This document shows positions 1 to 8,681 of a stretch of 64,000 nt of DNA, piece after piece; within the stretch, counting starts at the first letter, position 1; each line of letters opens with the position of its first letter. Made by a program: the position numbers and the translations under genes. The stretch spans positions 496,001 through 560,000 of the forward strand of contig CAVRTB010000001.1 of assembly GCA_963724065.1 (NCBI GenBank). Direction: 5' to 3'. The notes under the pieces are model-generated. The model was not told the origin of the DNA and made no database searches. It worked only from the letters and a program-made list of their open reading frames with translations. This stretch comes from DASRIA01 sp963724065 (lineage in GTDB: Bacteria > Actinomycetota > Thermoleophilia > Solirubrobacterales > JBBDJG01).

Positions 1-637
1 TCACGATCGCGATCCCGACCACCACGAGCAGGACGCGGCGCAGCCGCTCGGTGAACCGCTCGGAGGCCTGTCGCCATTCGGCCCCGCCGCCCGCCGCGGC
101 GGACAGCGCGCGGAGCCAGATCGCGAACAGGAAGATGATGGACCCGACGGCTATTGCGATCGCCCCGTACTGCGTAGCCTTCGCGGCGCCGAACGCGATG
201 TCGGTGACGCGACCGGCTGAGCCTTGCTGCGCGAGCAGGTCGGACACGGAGGCGCCGGTCGCCGACGCCTTTCCGTAACTGAACACGAGCCCGCCCGCGA
301 CCGGGTGGCTGTCGGCGGAGATCACGCGGTAGGTCGCCGTATAGCTGCCCTTCGGAACCGCGCCCTTCAACTTCACGCCGAGCTCCGGGCCGCGGCCGCC
401 GGGGTGGAACACCTCGCCCTGGTCGATGCGGGTCCCGCGGCGGTCGAAGACGCGGATCGCGCCGAAGCTGCCCTCCACCGGCTCGCTGAAGTGGAACACC
501 ACCTCGTCCACGGGCTTCTTGGAAGTCGAGCCCGAGAGCGGCTCCGTGCTCTCGAGGACGGCGTGGCCGAACGCGCTCGAGGGCGCAATCGCGAACAAGC
601 ACACGAACGCCGCGACGGTGGCCCAGAGCCTCACCAT
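1..637 (-). CDS. CopC-CopD fusion protein (copper resistance/import), C-terminus beyond window
   Basis: The N-terminal 212 residues are inside the window. A signal peptide ends in SSAFG, so the mature protein starts with His (HAVLES), the usual copper ligand of CopC proteins. A CopC beta-sandwich follows (VFHFSEPVEGSF, then SADSHPVAGGLVFSYG, where the His is a typical second ligand). From about residue 165 a hydrophobic helix (QYGAIAIAVGSIIFLFAIW) begins the CopD membrane domain; the ORF runs off the left edge. The start ATG overlaps the stop of the upstream orphan gene (ATGGTGA, 7 bases), so the two are translationally coupled. Known for the family: periplasmic/extracellular copper binding and transfer to a membrane permease. 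Whether this one imports or sequesters copper cannot be told from sequence. Confidence 0.88.
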   Translation of the reverse strand, partial: MVRLWATVAAFVCLFAIAPSSAFGHAVLESTEPLSGSTSKKPVDEVVFHFSEPVEGSFGAIRVFDRRGTRIDQGEVFHPGGRGPELGVKLKGAVPKGSYTATYRVISADSHPVAGGLVFSYGKASATGASVSDLLAQQGSAGRVTDIAFGAAKATQYGAIAIAVGSIIFLFAIWLRALSAAAGGGAEWRQASERFTERLRRVLLVVVGIAIV

Positions 638-1353
638 GCTTCGTCCGCCCGGCGTCTCGCCTTCGGCCCCGCACCCGCAGCGCCGGCGACGGCGGGCCGT
701 GGGCGGCGACGCCTCGTGAGCGCGAACGCGAGGGCCGCCAGCAGCAGGAGCGCGGCGACCGCGATCGCCGCGATCAACCCCGCCGACGTGCCGGACGACT
801 GCTCCGGCACCCACTCGAGCGTGCCGAGCGCGCGGACCTGCGCTCCGCCGACCGTCATCGGCACGGACCAGTCGAAGATCTTCGTGCGCACGCCCTCGTC
901 TTTCACCTGTGGAGGCGTGCCCTTCTCCATGGAGTGGATCCGGTGGTCGAACCACCGGTAGGAGCCGTCCCGGGAGACTGCGCGCCACTTCGGCTTCGCG
1001 CTCGAGTTGGCCTGGGGCGGGAGCGGGGTGAGCGCGTAGCGATCCTCGTTCGCGTACTTGGACGGCGCGCGCACGTTCTCCTCGACCACGCGGCTCGGCA
1101 GGAACCTGAGGTAGGGCTCGTCCTCGTAGCCCTTGACGACGACCTCTTTGCCCGACCCGTTGCGCACGAGCAGGAAGCGGTCGCCTCCGGAGACCTCGAT
1201 CTCGAGTCCTCCGACGGACGGGTCCGTGCCGCGCAGCTGCGATACGACGCCCGCGTCCTTCGCTGCGGACGGGGAGGGGATCGCGAGCAGCGCAAAGGCG
1301 GCCGCGAGCACGCAGGCCGAAGCCCGCGCAAGCGGTCGCATCACCTCAGGCAC
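631..1353 (-). CDS. Secreted, C-terminally membrane-anchored orphan protein of the copper region
   Basis: 240 residues. N-terminal signal peptide (hydrophobic stretch ending SPSAAKDAG), an extracellular beta-rich domain of about 150 residues, one transmembrane helix near residues 190-215 and a basic tail (RRRRPR). I know no family name. It is clearly paralogous to the 225-residue protein at 16477-17154: both share the order VVxxGYExEPY, a Tyr-x-Asn-Glu-x-Arg-Tyr block, a DHRIH motif and TKxFDWxVP before the membrane helix. Both sit next to copper-chaperone families (CopC-CopD here, YcnI there), so a role in copper delivery at the membrane is inferred. The start is uncertain: GTG at 1353 has GGGAG about ten bases upstream; ATG at 1341 is an in-frame alternative. 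The 3' end overlaps copC-copD. Confidence 0.75.
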   Translation of the reverse strand: MPEVMRPLARASACVLAAAFALLAIPSPSAAKDAGVVSQLRGTDPSVGGLEIEVSGGDRFLLVRNGSGKEVVVKGYEDEPYLRFLPSRVVEENVRAPSKYANEDRYALTPLPPQANSSAKPKWRAVSRDGSYRWFDHRIHSMEKGTPPQVKDEGVRTKIFDWSVPMTVGGAQVRALGTLEWVPEQSSGTSAGLIAAIAVAALLLLAALAFALTRRRRPRPAVAGAAGAGPKARRRADEAW

Positions 1354-1520
1354 TGAGCATCGTTCTCCCGATTCCTTCTTCCTCCGCAGCCCGAACCCGG
1401 CCGGCCCGGATTCGCCCGCATACAGGGTAGCCGGACGGGCGCGCCTCGGTTCCGCAAGCCATGCAGCCGCGAGGTCGGGTATGGTCAGTGCACACCATTG
1501 GGGGGCTACCGGGAGGCGTT

Positions 1521-3335
1521 ATGCGGGGGAAGCTGGGAGTGCTGCTTGGGGTTGCGGTCTTCGTCACCGGCGTGCTTACGTGGAGCGCGCCCGCGATGGC
1601 GGACCAGGTAACGACGCTGGCGTCGTTCAACGACCCTCGCACGGCCATGCCCCAGCGCTCGGGCCACACGATCAAGCGGGTCCGCTATGGCATCTCGTCG
1701 AGCGCCTGGTTCGTGTTGCCCGCCGGGAACTACGTCCACAACGCGCTGCGCTTCGACGCTCCTGCGCCTTGCACGAACTGCGTTGTCACCGACATGGTCC
1801 CGAACCTCGTGTACATGAACGACCCCAATCACCCCGACGGCACCTCGGCCAACCTCGACACCGACGCGCTCATGCACCACTTCGTCATGATCAACGGCGG
1901 GCGGGCGGATCCGGTCTGCCCCGGCGGGCTCCAGGGCCAGCTCGGCGAGCGTTTGTTCGCGGCCGGCAACGAGCGCAGCCAGCTGCATCTGCCGAGTCCG
2001 TTCGGCTACTCGAACGGGTCCAACGCAAACTGGCGGCTGATCTCGCACGTCGTCAACAAGGGCGCGGTCCAGAAGAGCCTCGGGATCGAGATCACCTACC
2101 AGTACCGCACCACGGGCGGCGTGGACGCCAAGCCACTGTGGCTCGACATCGACGGCTGCGGCGATTCCGACTACACCACTCCGGTGGGCTATGCCGACAC
2201 CACCGCGGATTGGGTCTCGACCGTGAGCGGCCGGATGATCGGCATGGCGGGTCACATGCACGACCTCGACGTCACGAACTCGGCGCCTTGCACGAACCAC
2301 TGCCCCGAGAAGGGGCACGGCATCGCGCTCTCGGCCGAAGTGGTGGGCGGCCCCGCGAGCGATTACTGGGGGCCGATCCCGCCGAACAACTCGCCGCCGG
2401 CGTCCCTCACCGGTGCGACCTTGTGTCGCTCGGAAGCCCTTTACGGCACTCCGTGGGCCGGGACGCGGTTCCGTGACCACCTGGACACGATGTCTCAGTG
2501 CGGGGTAAGCGCCGACTCCCGCCTGCCCACCGCGCAGGCCGAGGCGTGGCCGACCGGCGGAACCTACCCATCGACGGGCGTCCCGTTCTCCGCGGGCCAG
2601 ACCATCAGGCTCCACAGCGAGTACCAGAACGACACCGGTCAGCCCCAGATCGACGTGATGGGAATCATGGTCTCCTACTACGTCCCGACCTCCCCCGGCT
2701 ACCCGCGCCCGAAGGGCGCGACCCCCACGCGCGTACCGCTCGTGCCCGCCTACAACGCCTGCACCGCGCCCAACCGCGTGCACGGCCCACCGGACTTCCC
2801 CGGCAACGCATCGAACCCCGACGGCTCGTGCAACCCGCCGGTCCAGACCTCGGGCCAGCTGACGATCGGCTCGCCCGACGCGAACGGCGCCGCGGCGAAG
2901 TCGGAGGGCTACGTGAAGGTCGAGGCGATCGTCGGCAACACCGCGACGCCGGCCGACGAGGGCGACGCGCGCTTCCGCGTCTCGATCACCGACGTGCGCA
3001 ACAAGACCGGCCTCGCCGACTACACCGGCCAGCTCCAGCTCGACACCACGCTGCGGGTCACCGACAAGGACAACGGCCCCTCCGAGGTCGCGACCGTCCA
3101 GGACACGCCCTTCCGCGTGACCGTGCCCTGCACGACGACGGCCGACACGACGGTCGGCTCGACCTGCGCGGTGAACACGACCGCTGACGCGGTGCTCGGC
3201 GCCGGCGCCGTGATCGAGGCCAAGCGCAGCATCTGGGCGCTCGGCCAGCTCAAGCTCAACGACGGCGGCTCCGACGGACTCGCATCCACGACGCCCAACA
3301 CCGTGTTCGCGGTGCAGGGCGTGATGGTTCCCTAG
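1521..3335 (+). CDS. Secreted PHM-like (type II copper monooxygenase-like) protein, copy 1
   Basis: 604 residues from the ATG with GGGAGG four bases upstream; in-frame ATG at 1461 lacks a ribosome site and the signal peptide. Signal peptide ends APAMA. The N-terminal two thirds has a paired-His motif (MHHFVM), a His-x-His motif (GHMHDLD), a further LHSEYQN and a Met in VMGIMVSYY. This is the order of Cu-H (HH), Cu-M (HxH) and Met ligands in peptidylglycine/dopamine monooxygenases, so a copper-dependent extracellular oxygenase is inferred, not proven. The last 210 residues (from PRPKGATPTRV) form a separate beta-rich module, near-identical in copy 2, that ends TLFxxQGVxVP-like. I associate this module with secreted proteins of Solirubrobacterales. 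Tandem with copy 2 (3422-5227). Confidence 0.8.
   Translation: MRGKLGVLLGVAVFVTGVLTWSAPAMADQVTTLASFNDPRTAMPQRSGHTIKRVRYGISSSAWFVLPAGNYVHNALRFDAPAPCTNCVVTDMVPNLVYMNDPNHPDGTSANLDTDALMHHFVMINGGRADPVCPGGLQGQLGERLFAAGNERSQLHLPSPFGYSNGSNANWRLISHVVNKGAVQKSLGIEITYQYRTTGGVDAKPLWLDIDGCGDSDYTTPVGYADTTADWVSTVSGRMIGMAGHMHDLDVTNSAPCTNHCPEKGHGIALSAEVVGGPASDYWGPIPPNNSPPASLTGATLCRSEALYGTPWAGTRFRDHLDTMSQCGVSADSRLPTAQAEAWPTGGTYPSTGVPFSAGQTIRLHSEYQNDTGQPQIDVMGIMVSYYVPTSPGYPRPKGATPTRVPLVPAYNACTAPNRVHGPPDFPGNASNPDGSCNPPVQTSGQLTIGSPDANGAAAKSEGYVKVEAIVGNTATPADEGDARFRVSITDVRNKTGLADYTGQLQLDTTLRVTDKDNGPSEVATVQDTPFRVTVPCTTTADTTVGSTCAVNTTADAVLGAGAVIEAKRSIWALGQLKLNDGGSDGLASTTPNTVFAVQGVMVP
2700..3043 (+). repeat. Gene-conversion tract, copy 1 (pairs with 4592-4935)
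   Basis: 344 bases are the same as 4592-4935 except one base (A at 2940, G at 4832). Sequence on both sides diverges sharply. The tract encodes the front half of the shared C-terminal module of the two PHM-like proteins. Silent sites are identical too, so this is recent conversion or duplication and not selection on protein alone. Confidence 0.9.
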
Positions 3336-3421
3336 CGCCGGCTCAGCTGAAACGGAAACGGGACGCCCGGTTCTCGGCTACCATCGGCTCGTTGACTGCC
3401 GACTGGGGTCGAGGGGGGTTC

Positions 3422-5227
3422 ATGAGGAAGAAGCTGGGGATTCTGCTTGCCGTTTCGGTGTTCGTGCTGGCGGCGCTCGTCCCGAGCGGCACCGCGCTCG
3501 CCGACTCCGTGACCACCTTGGGGTCGTATTCCGACCCGCGCGGCGCGATGCCGGCCCGGCCGGGTCACACGATCAAGCGGGTCCGCATGGGCGCCAGCAC
3601 CACCCAGCCCTACACGGTGAACGCGAACAGCCAGGTGCACAACGCGATCCGGTTCGACGCGCCGGCGCCGTGCACGAACTGCTGGATCACCGACATGGTG
3701 CCGAGCCTCGTCTACGAGGGCGACGCCAACCAGCCCAACGGCACGGTCGCCAACCTCAACAACGACATGATGATGCACCACTTCGTGATGCTGCACGGCG
3801 GGCGCACCGACCTCGGATGCCCCGGAGGGCTGCAGAGCAGCCTCGGCGAGCGCTTCTTCGCCGCAGGCAACGAGCGCAGCCAGATGCACTTGCCCGGCCC
3901 CTATGGCTACAACAATGCCGCCAGCAGCTTCGTGCTGATCTCGCACCTCGTGAACAAGGGGTCGGTCCAGAAGAAGGTCAACATCGAGGTGACCTATCAG
4001 TACCGCACGACCGGGGGCGAGAACGCTCAGCCGGTCTGGCTCGACATCGACGGTTGTCAGGATTCGGAGTACACGGCGCCGACGGGCTATTCGGACACGC
4101 ACTCGACCTGGACGTCGACGTTCGCCGGGCGCGCGATCGGGATGACCGGCCACCTTCACGACGTCGACATCACGAACGCCGCGCCGTGCCTCAACCACTG
4201 CCCGGCGCAGGGCCACGGCATCGCGCTGTCCGCCGAGCTCGTCGGGGGCAACGCCTCGACTTACTTCGGGCCTATTCCCCCGAACAACTCACCCCCGGCC
4301 GACCTCACCGGATCGACCCTGTGTCGCTCGGAGGGGAACTACGGCACCGCCTGGGCGGGTTCACAGTGGCGTGGCCACCTCGACACGATGAGCGACTGCG
4401 GCATCTTCACGGACCTGTTACCCGGGAAGCAGGCGGAGGCGTTCCCTGCGGGTGGCGCGTATCCCACGGACGGCGTTCCCGTCGGCGCGGGACAGCAGAT
4501 CAAGCTGCACAGCGAGTATCAGAACGACACGGGCGCGCCCCAGACAGACGTGATGGGCATCATGATCACGTACTTCGCGAAGCCCGATCCGTACCCGCGC
4601 CCGAAGGGCGCGACCCCCACGCGCGTACCGCTCGTGCCCGCCTACAACGCCTGCACCGCGCCCAACCGCGTGCACGGCCCACCGGACTTCCCCGGCAACG
4701 CATCGAACCCCGACGGCTCGTGCAACCCGCCGGTCCAGACCTCGGGCCAGCTGACGATCGGCTCGCCCGACGCGAACGGCGCCGCGGCGAAGTCGGAGGG
4801 CTACGTGAAGGTCGAGGCGATCGTCGGCAACGCCGCGACGCCGGCCGACGAGGGCGACGCGCGCTTCCGCGTCTCGATCACCGACGTGCGCAACAAGACC
4901 GGCCTCGCCGACTACACCGGCCAGCTCCAGCTCGAGACGACGATCCGCGTGATCGACCGCGACAACGGGCCGGGCGAGACGGGCGTCGTCCAGGACACGC
5001 CCTTCCGCGTGACCGTGCCGTGCGCGACGACCGCCGACACGACCGTTGGCTCGACCTGCTCCGTCATCACGACCGCGGACACGGTCATGGGAGCGGGAAC
5101 GATCAAGGAGGGCAAGCGCTCGATCTGGCAGCTCGGCCAGATCCGTATCAACGACGGCGGGTCCGACGGAGTCGCCTCCACCACGCCCAACACTTTGTTT
5201 GCGACGCAGGGCGTCGTCGTGCCGTAG
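3422..5227 (+). CDS. Secreted PHM-like (type II copper monooxygenase-like) protein, copy 2
   Basis: 601 residues; ATG at 3422 preceded by GAGGGGGG. Signal peptide ends GTALA. It has the same ordered motifs as its neighbour: MMHHFVM, TGHLHDVD, LHSEYQN and VMGIMITYF, matching the HH, HxH and Met copper ligands of PHM/DBM-type monooxygenases. Conserved Cys pairs (CTNC, the NHC-x-AQGHG region) suggest extracellular disulfides. The C-terminal 210-residue module is nearly identical to copy 1 over part of its length. The N-terminal domain has diverged more, so the copies may differ in substrate while keeping the copper site. No substrate can be assigned. The gene is separated from copy 1 by 86 bases. 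Confidence 0.8.
   Translation: MRKKLGILLAVSVFVLAALVPSGTALADSVTTLGSYSDPRGAMPARPGHTIKRVRMGASTTQPYTVNANSQVHNAIRFDAPAPCTNCWITDMVPSLVYEGDANQPNGTVANLNNDMMMHHFVMLHGGRTDLGCPGGLQSSLGERFFAAGNERSQMHLPGPYGYNNAASSFVLISHLVNKGSVQKKVNIEVTYQYRTTGGENAQPVWLDIDGCQDSEYTAPTGYSDTHSTWTSTFAGRAIGMTGHLHDVDITNAAPCLNHCPAQGHGIALSAELVGGNASTYFGPIPPNNSPPADLTGSTLCRSEGNYGTAWAGSQWRGHLDTMSDCGIFTDLLPGKQAEAFPAGGAYPTDGVPVGAGQQIKLHSEYQNDTGAPQTDVMGIMITYFAKPDPYPRPKGATPTRVPLVPAYNACTAPNRVHGPPDFPGNASNPDGSCNPPVQTSGQLTIGSPDANGAAAKSEGYVKVEAIVGNAATPADEGDARFRVSITDVRNKTGLADYTGQLQLETTIRVIDRDNGPGETGVVQDTPFRVTVPCATTADTTVGSTCSVITTADTVMGAGTIKEGKRSIWQLGQIRINDGGSDGVASTTPNTLFATQGVVVP
4592..4935 (+). repeat. Gene-conversion tract, copy 2 (pairs with 2700-3043)
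   Basis: Partner of 2700-3043 at an offset of 1892 bases, with one mismatch (4832). It lies inside the C-terminal module of the second PHM-like gene. Confidence 0.9.
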
Positions 5228-5249
5228 CCTGGACACAGTGAGGAGGAAG

Positions 5250-5651
5250 ATGCGAGTGAGAAGCAAACGCGCCCTGTCGGCGGCCGTCACCTTTGCCTGC
5301 CTGATGGCGCTCGCCGTGCCGGCCGTCGCGGCCAAGCCGGGCATGACCGTGAAGATCCCGGCGCGCCAGGACGTGGACAAGGTCTACGTGCTCGCCGCCA
5401 TCCACCAGAAGCAATGCTCGCTCCAGGTGAGAGGCACCGTGCTCGGACACCGGTTCAAGGGCTTTCGCAAGAGCGCCGTGACGATCCACCTCACGAACCA
5501 GGCGTTCCTGCGGCTCTCGAGCAGCGCCAAGCGATCGGTCAAGAAGGCGCTTCGCCGCGGAAAGACGGTCCGGGCCAAGGTCACGGTCATCGCGCGGAAC
5601 AAGTCCGGCACGAGCAACCGCGTGACGCGGAGCGTCACGCTGAAGGATTAG
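5250..5651 (+). CDS. Small secreted basic protein, unknown function
   Basis: 133 residues with a signal peptide (cleavage after VPAVAA) and a very basic mature part rich in Lys/Arg (KRSVKKALRRGKTVRAK). One Cys (KQCSLQV). It looks like a small beta-rich secreted protein; I recognise no family. Start choice: AGGAGG lies only three bases before ATG 5250 but nine before in-frame GTG 5256, so the GTG may be the true start; the difference is two residues. It follows the PHM-like pair by 22 bases and probably shares their transcript, so a function alongside them is possible but unproven. Confidence 0.7.
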   Translation: MRVRSKRALSAAVTFACLMALAVPAVAAKPGMTVKIPARQDVDKVYVLAAIHQKQCSLQVRGTVLGHRFKGFRKSAVTIHLTNQAFLRLSSSAKRSVKKALRRGKTVRAKVTVIARNKSGTSNRVTRSVTLKD

Positions 5652-5667
5652 CCGTCACGGAGGGCTG

Positions 5668-5898
5668 ATGGGCGATCAAGAAGAAGGGCCCGGCGCAGGG
5701 TCCGCCGAGGAGATCCACTACCACCTCGAGCTCACGCCGGCGCAGTTGAAGATCACGCACACCGCTCTCAAGAGCCTCTTGGACGACTTCGGCCACGAGG
5801 AGCACGATGTCCACGGCGTGATCCACGAGGTGCTCGCCAAGCTTCCCGACGAGCACTCGATTCGCGCGATTCAGCTGGACGACGAGCTGCGCCGCTGA
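5668..5898 (+). CDS. Small acidic cytosolic protein, unknown function
   Basis: 76 residues, no signal peptide. The body reads as two or three helices with repeated acidic/His residues (IHYHLELT, FGHEEHDVHG, DEHSIRAIQ). GGAGG lies five bases before the ATG. Its stop overlaps the start of the next gene (TGATG), so the two are coupled. I recognise no family; the His/Glu-rich character would allow metal binding, but that is speculation from composition and the copper neighbourhood. Confidence 0.7.
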   Translation: MGDQEEGPGAGSAEEIHYHLELTPAQLKITHTALKSLLDDFGHEEHDVHGVIHEVLAKLPDEHSIRAIQLDDELRR

Positions 5899-8039
5899 TG
5901 CGCGCCACGGTCGCCGCCACGTTCGTCCTCGTCGCGCTGCTGGTGCCCGCGATGGTCGCCGGCGCGGCTGTGGACGACAACATCGTCGTCAGCCTCACCG
6001 ACGCCGAGGGCAGCGCGAATGGTGCCTCGGGGCCGGGTGTCGCGGTGTCGTCGACCGGGCGCTATATCGCCTTCGAGTCGCAGGCCGACAACCTCAGCGC
6101 AGCCGACGACAACTCGGTCGTGAACATCTTCGTGCGCGACGTCGAGGCGGGAACGACCACGCTCGTCAGCCGCAACGGCGCGCAGTCGGCCGACGCCGGC
6201 TCCGCCAACCCGGCGATCTCGTATTCCGGGCGCTTCGTCGCCTTCGAGTCGCAGGCCGACAACCTCAGCGACGCGGACAACGACGCCGTCACGAACGTCT
6301 TCCTGCACGACACCCTCGACGGCAGCACCCAACTCGTGAGCCAGGCGGGCGACGGCGCGGCCGCCGATCGCGACTCGGGCAACCCGGCGGTGAGCGGCGA
6401 GGGCGAGGTGGTCGCGTTCGATTCCATGGCGACGAACCTCAGCGGCGAGGACGATGACGCCGTGAGGGACGTCTTCGCCCGTAACGTGGCCCTGGGAACG
6501 ACCACGCTGCTGAGCCGCATCAACGGGGCGGGAGCGGGCGCGAACGGGAACTCGTTCGATCCCTCGGTCTCGAGGAGCGGGACGCGCTTCGCGTTTGCTT
6601 CCGATGCCGACAACATCTTCGCGGACGATCGCGACCTCTACACCAACGTGTTCTTCGTCGAGCCCCGCTTCCGGTTCCTCAGGCACGTCAGCCGTACGAC
6701 GACGTCGGGCACGGTCAACGATCCGGCCAATGGGCACTCGACCGAGCCGGTGATCTCGGCCAACGGCGGTTTCATCGCGTTCACCTCGACCGCCACCAAT
6801 CTCGGGGCCGTGACTGCCCCGAGGAACGTCTTCCTGCGATACGTGCAGGGCAACAGCACGACTTTGATCAGCCGCGCGGCAGGCGTCGGTGCGGCCGGCT
6901 CGGACAACTCCTCCTCTCCGGCCATCTCCGAGGACGGGCTCCAGGTCGCCTTCCTGTCGGCGGCCCCGAACCTCAGCGACGCCGATGACGACCTGCTCGC
7001 GGACGTCTTCGTCCGCCACGCCTACTACGGGACCACGACGCTCGTCAGCCGCGCGGCCGGTGCCGGTGGAAGCGCGGCCACAGGCGCTTCTGCTGCGCCC
7101 GGCATCTCCGCCGCCGGCGACTTCGTGACCTTTGCGTCGGATGCCGGCAACCTGGGGGCTGTCACCCCGGTGCTTCGCCGCACTGCCCGCGGCACCGGGC
7201 CCTTGCCACTCATGAACGTCTTCAGGCGCGAGCTGCCGCTGGTGCCGACGCCCACGGACGTCCCGCCGGACCTGGGATCCGACGATCACACGGGCGCCGG
7301 TCACGGTGGAGCGGACGGAGGCCACGCCGCCGAGGGCCACGACGCAGCCGCGGGACACGCCGGCGCTGCCGGGCACGACGGCGGGCACAGCGGAGCGGCC
7401 CACTTCAGCCTCGTGCTGGGGAGCCTGCGCGCGGACAGGATCTTCGGCACGGCGACGCACGACAAGATCTGCGGCGGCGCCGGTAACGACACGATCTCGC
7501 TGGGCTCGGGCTCGGACGTCGGGTACGGCGGTGCGTGCGGAGCACTGAGCCCGCCCGAGAGCGACGCCGCCTCTTGGTGGCGGACCGCCGGTCAGCGGTC
7601 GCTGCGCCACCAGGGAGACCCGCCGGCGACGACCTCGGCGGCGGACGGGAACGACCGCATCGTAGGCGGCAAGGGGGAGGACGCGTTGTTCGGCGGCGCC
7701 GGCAACGACAAGCTGATCGGCGGGTCGGGCAACGACCTGATCTCAGGCGGCGCCGGCCGCGACACCCTCGTCGGCGGCCCGGGCCGCAACCGTTATTTCG
7801 GCGACAACGGCAACGACACGATCAACTCGGCCAACGGCGTTCGCGAGCTGGTGGACTGCGGCTTCGGGCGCGATTCCGTCAAGGCAGATCCCCGTGACCG
7901 GCTCTCAGGCTGCGAGCGGGTGAAGCGCATCCGCAAGAGGGCCAAGAAGGATCTCCCCGAATTGCTGCCGGAGTGCCCCGGCGGCGGGCACGGTTGCCAC
8001 AGCGGCGAGACCGTCGTCCTCTCCAAGGCGCGCAGGTAG
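5898..8039 (+). CDS. Secreted seven-bladed PD40 propeller with His-rich linker and RTX calcium-binding repeats
   Basis: 713 residues. Signal peptide at residues 1-25 (ending VAGA). Residues about 40-440 hold seven repeats of a TolB/PD40 type (pattern PAIS-x-x-G-x-x-VAF-x-S-x-A-x-NLS then VFxRD and TTLVSR), enough for a full seven-bladed propeller. A linker around residues 460-505 is rich in His, Gly and Ala with eight His. Then come hemolysin-type calcium repeats (GGAGNDTI, GGAGNDKLIGGSGND, GGAGRDTLVGGPG) and a basic C-terminus. Exported, probably surface or extracellular; calcium should fold the RTX part. The His-rich linker is unusual and, beside copper genes, may bind metal (inference). 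Confidence 0.85.
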   Translation: MRATVAATFVLVALLVPAMVAGAAVDDNIVVSLTDAEGSANGASGPGVAVSSTGRYIAFESQADNLSAADDNSVVNIFVRDVEAGTTTLVSRNGAQSADAGSANPAISYSGRFVAFESQADNLSDADNDAVTNVFLHDTLDGSTQLVSQAGDGAAADRDSGNPAVSGEGEVVAFDSMATNLSGEDDDAVRDVFARNVALGTTTLLSRINGAGAGANGNSFDPSVSRSGTRFAFASDADNIFADDRDLYTNVFFVEPRFRFLRHVSRTTTSGTVNDPANGHSTEPVISANGGFIAFTSTATNLGAVTAPRNVFLRYVQGNSTTLISRAAGVGAAGSDNSSSPAISEDGLQVAFLSAAPNLSDADDDLLADVFVRHAYYGTTTLVSRAAGAGGSAATGASAAPGISAAGDFVTFASDAGNLGAVTPVLRRTARGTGPLPLMNVFRRELPLVPTPTDVPPDLGSDDHTGAGHGGADGGHAAEGHDAAAGHAGAAGHDGGHSGAAHFSLVLGSLRADRIFGTATHDKICGGAGNDTISLGSGSDVGYGGACGALSPPESDAASWWRTAGQRSLRHQGDPPATTSAADGNDRIVGGKGEDALFGGAGNDKLIGGSGNDLISGGAGRDTLVGGPGRNRYFGDNGNDTINSANGVRELVDCGFGRDSVKADPRDRLSGCERVKRIRKRAKKDLPELLPECPGGGHGCHSGETVVLSKARR

Positions 8040-8560
8040 CCCGGCACATCCTGCCGGACCTGCTCGCGCCTGGGCTGCGGGTGGTCTTCTGCGGCACGGC
8101 GGCCGGCTCCGTGGCCGCGCGGGTGGGCGCGCCGTACGCCGGGCCTGGCAACCGCTTCTATCCGGCGCTGCACGCGGTCGGCCTGACGCCGCGAGAGCTC
8201 GAGCCGACCGAGTTCCGGGAGTTGCGCTCGTTCGGCCTCGGCCTCACGGACGTGGCCAAGTACGCGGTCGGTGGCGACAGCCTTCTCACGGCGGCGGACT
8301 TCGACGGCGCCGCGGTCATCGAGAAGGTGGAGCGTTTCCGGCCGGGGGTGCTCGCGTTCGTGGGCAAGCGTGCCGCGCGCGAAGCGCTCGGAGAACCGTG
8401 CGGCTACGGGCAGCAGGATGTGACGATCGGTCCCACGCACGTCTGGGCCCTTCCCTCGACGTCCGGCGCCGCGCGCCGGTTCTGGGACATCGCGCCCTGG
8501 CGCGACCTCGCCGCGGCGCTGGACGACCAAGAGCAGGTGCGCGGTTCGGGCCACGTATAG
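7973..8560 (+). CDS. Mug/TDG-type mismatch-specific uracil-DNA glycosylase family protein
   Basis: Core starts at VVFCGTAAG and continues APYAGPGNRFYPALHAVGLT, then FGLGLTDVAK and a P-x-VLAFVGKRAA strand: the order and spacing of the uracil-DNA glycosylase superfamily, closest to Mug/TDG (family 2). Motif 1 is GTAAG where classical Mug has GINPG, so the catalytic Asn is missing at that place; substrate range may differ. The start is not clear: the core lies entirely after the stop of the previous gene, but no ATG, GTG or TTG occurs between that stop and the core. Candidates are GTG 7973 and TTG 7994 inside the propeller gene, or a CTG near 8052. Predicted role is removal of deaminated bases from DNA. 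Confidence 0.75.
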   Translation: MPRRRARLPQRRDRRPLQGAQVARHILPDLLAPGLRVVFCGTAAGSVAARVGAPYAGPGNRFYPALHAVGLTPRELEPTEFRELRSFGLGLTDVAKYAVGGDSLLTAADFDGAAVIEKVERFRPGVLAFVGKRAAREALGEPCGYGQQDVTIGPTHVWALPSTSGAARRFWDIAPWRDLAAALDDQEQVRGSGHV

Positions 8561-8681
8561 GAGCAACGATGTGTCTCACCCCCATCGCCCCGACCTCCGG
8601 ACCCTACGTGTCTGGCCCGTTAGGAAAACTGTCCAGGCGTTCAGCCTCGGGAGGGGGCGCAACCGATACTGGAGGAGGTCC

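Noticed and set aside
1506..2783. 425-codon minus-strand frame opposite the first PHM-like gene
   Set aside because: No ribosome site and no domain-like pattern; the plus strand has a signal peptide and conserved paralog.
3670..5241. Second plus-strand frame of 523 codons inside the second PHM-like gene
   Set aside because: Arg/Pro-rich shadow in the +1 frame of a gene with a clear paralog.
5898..8039. Repeats in the propeller gene as tandem DNA repeats
   Set aside because: They are diverged protein repeats of about 50 residues, not DNA-level repeats.
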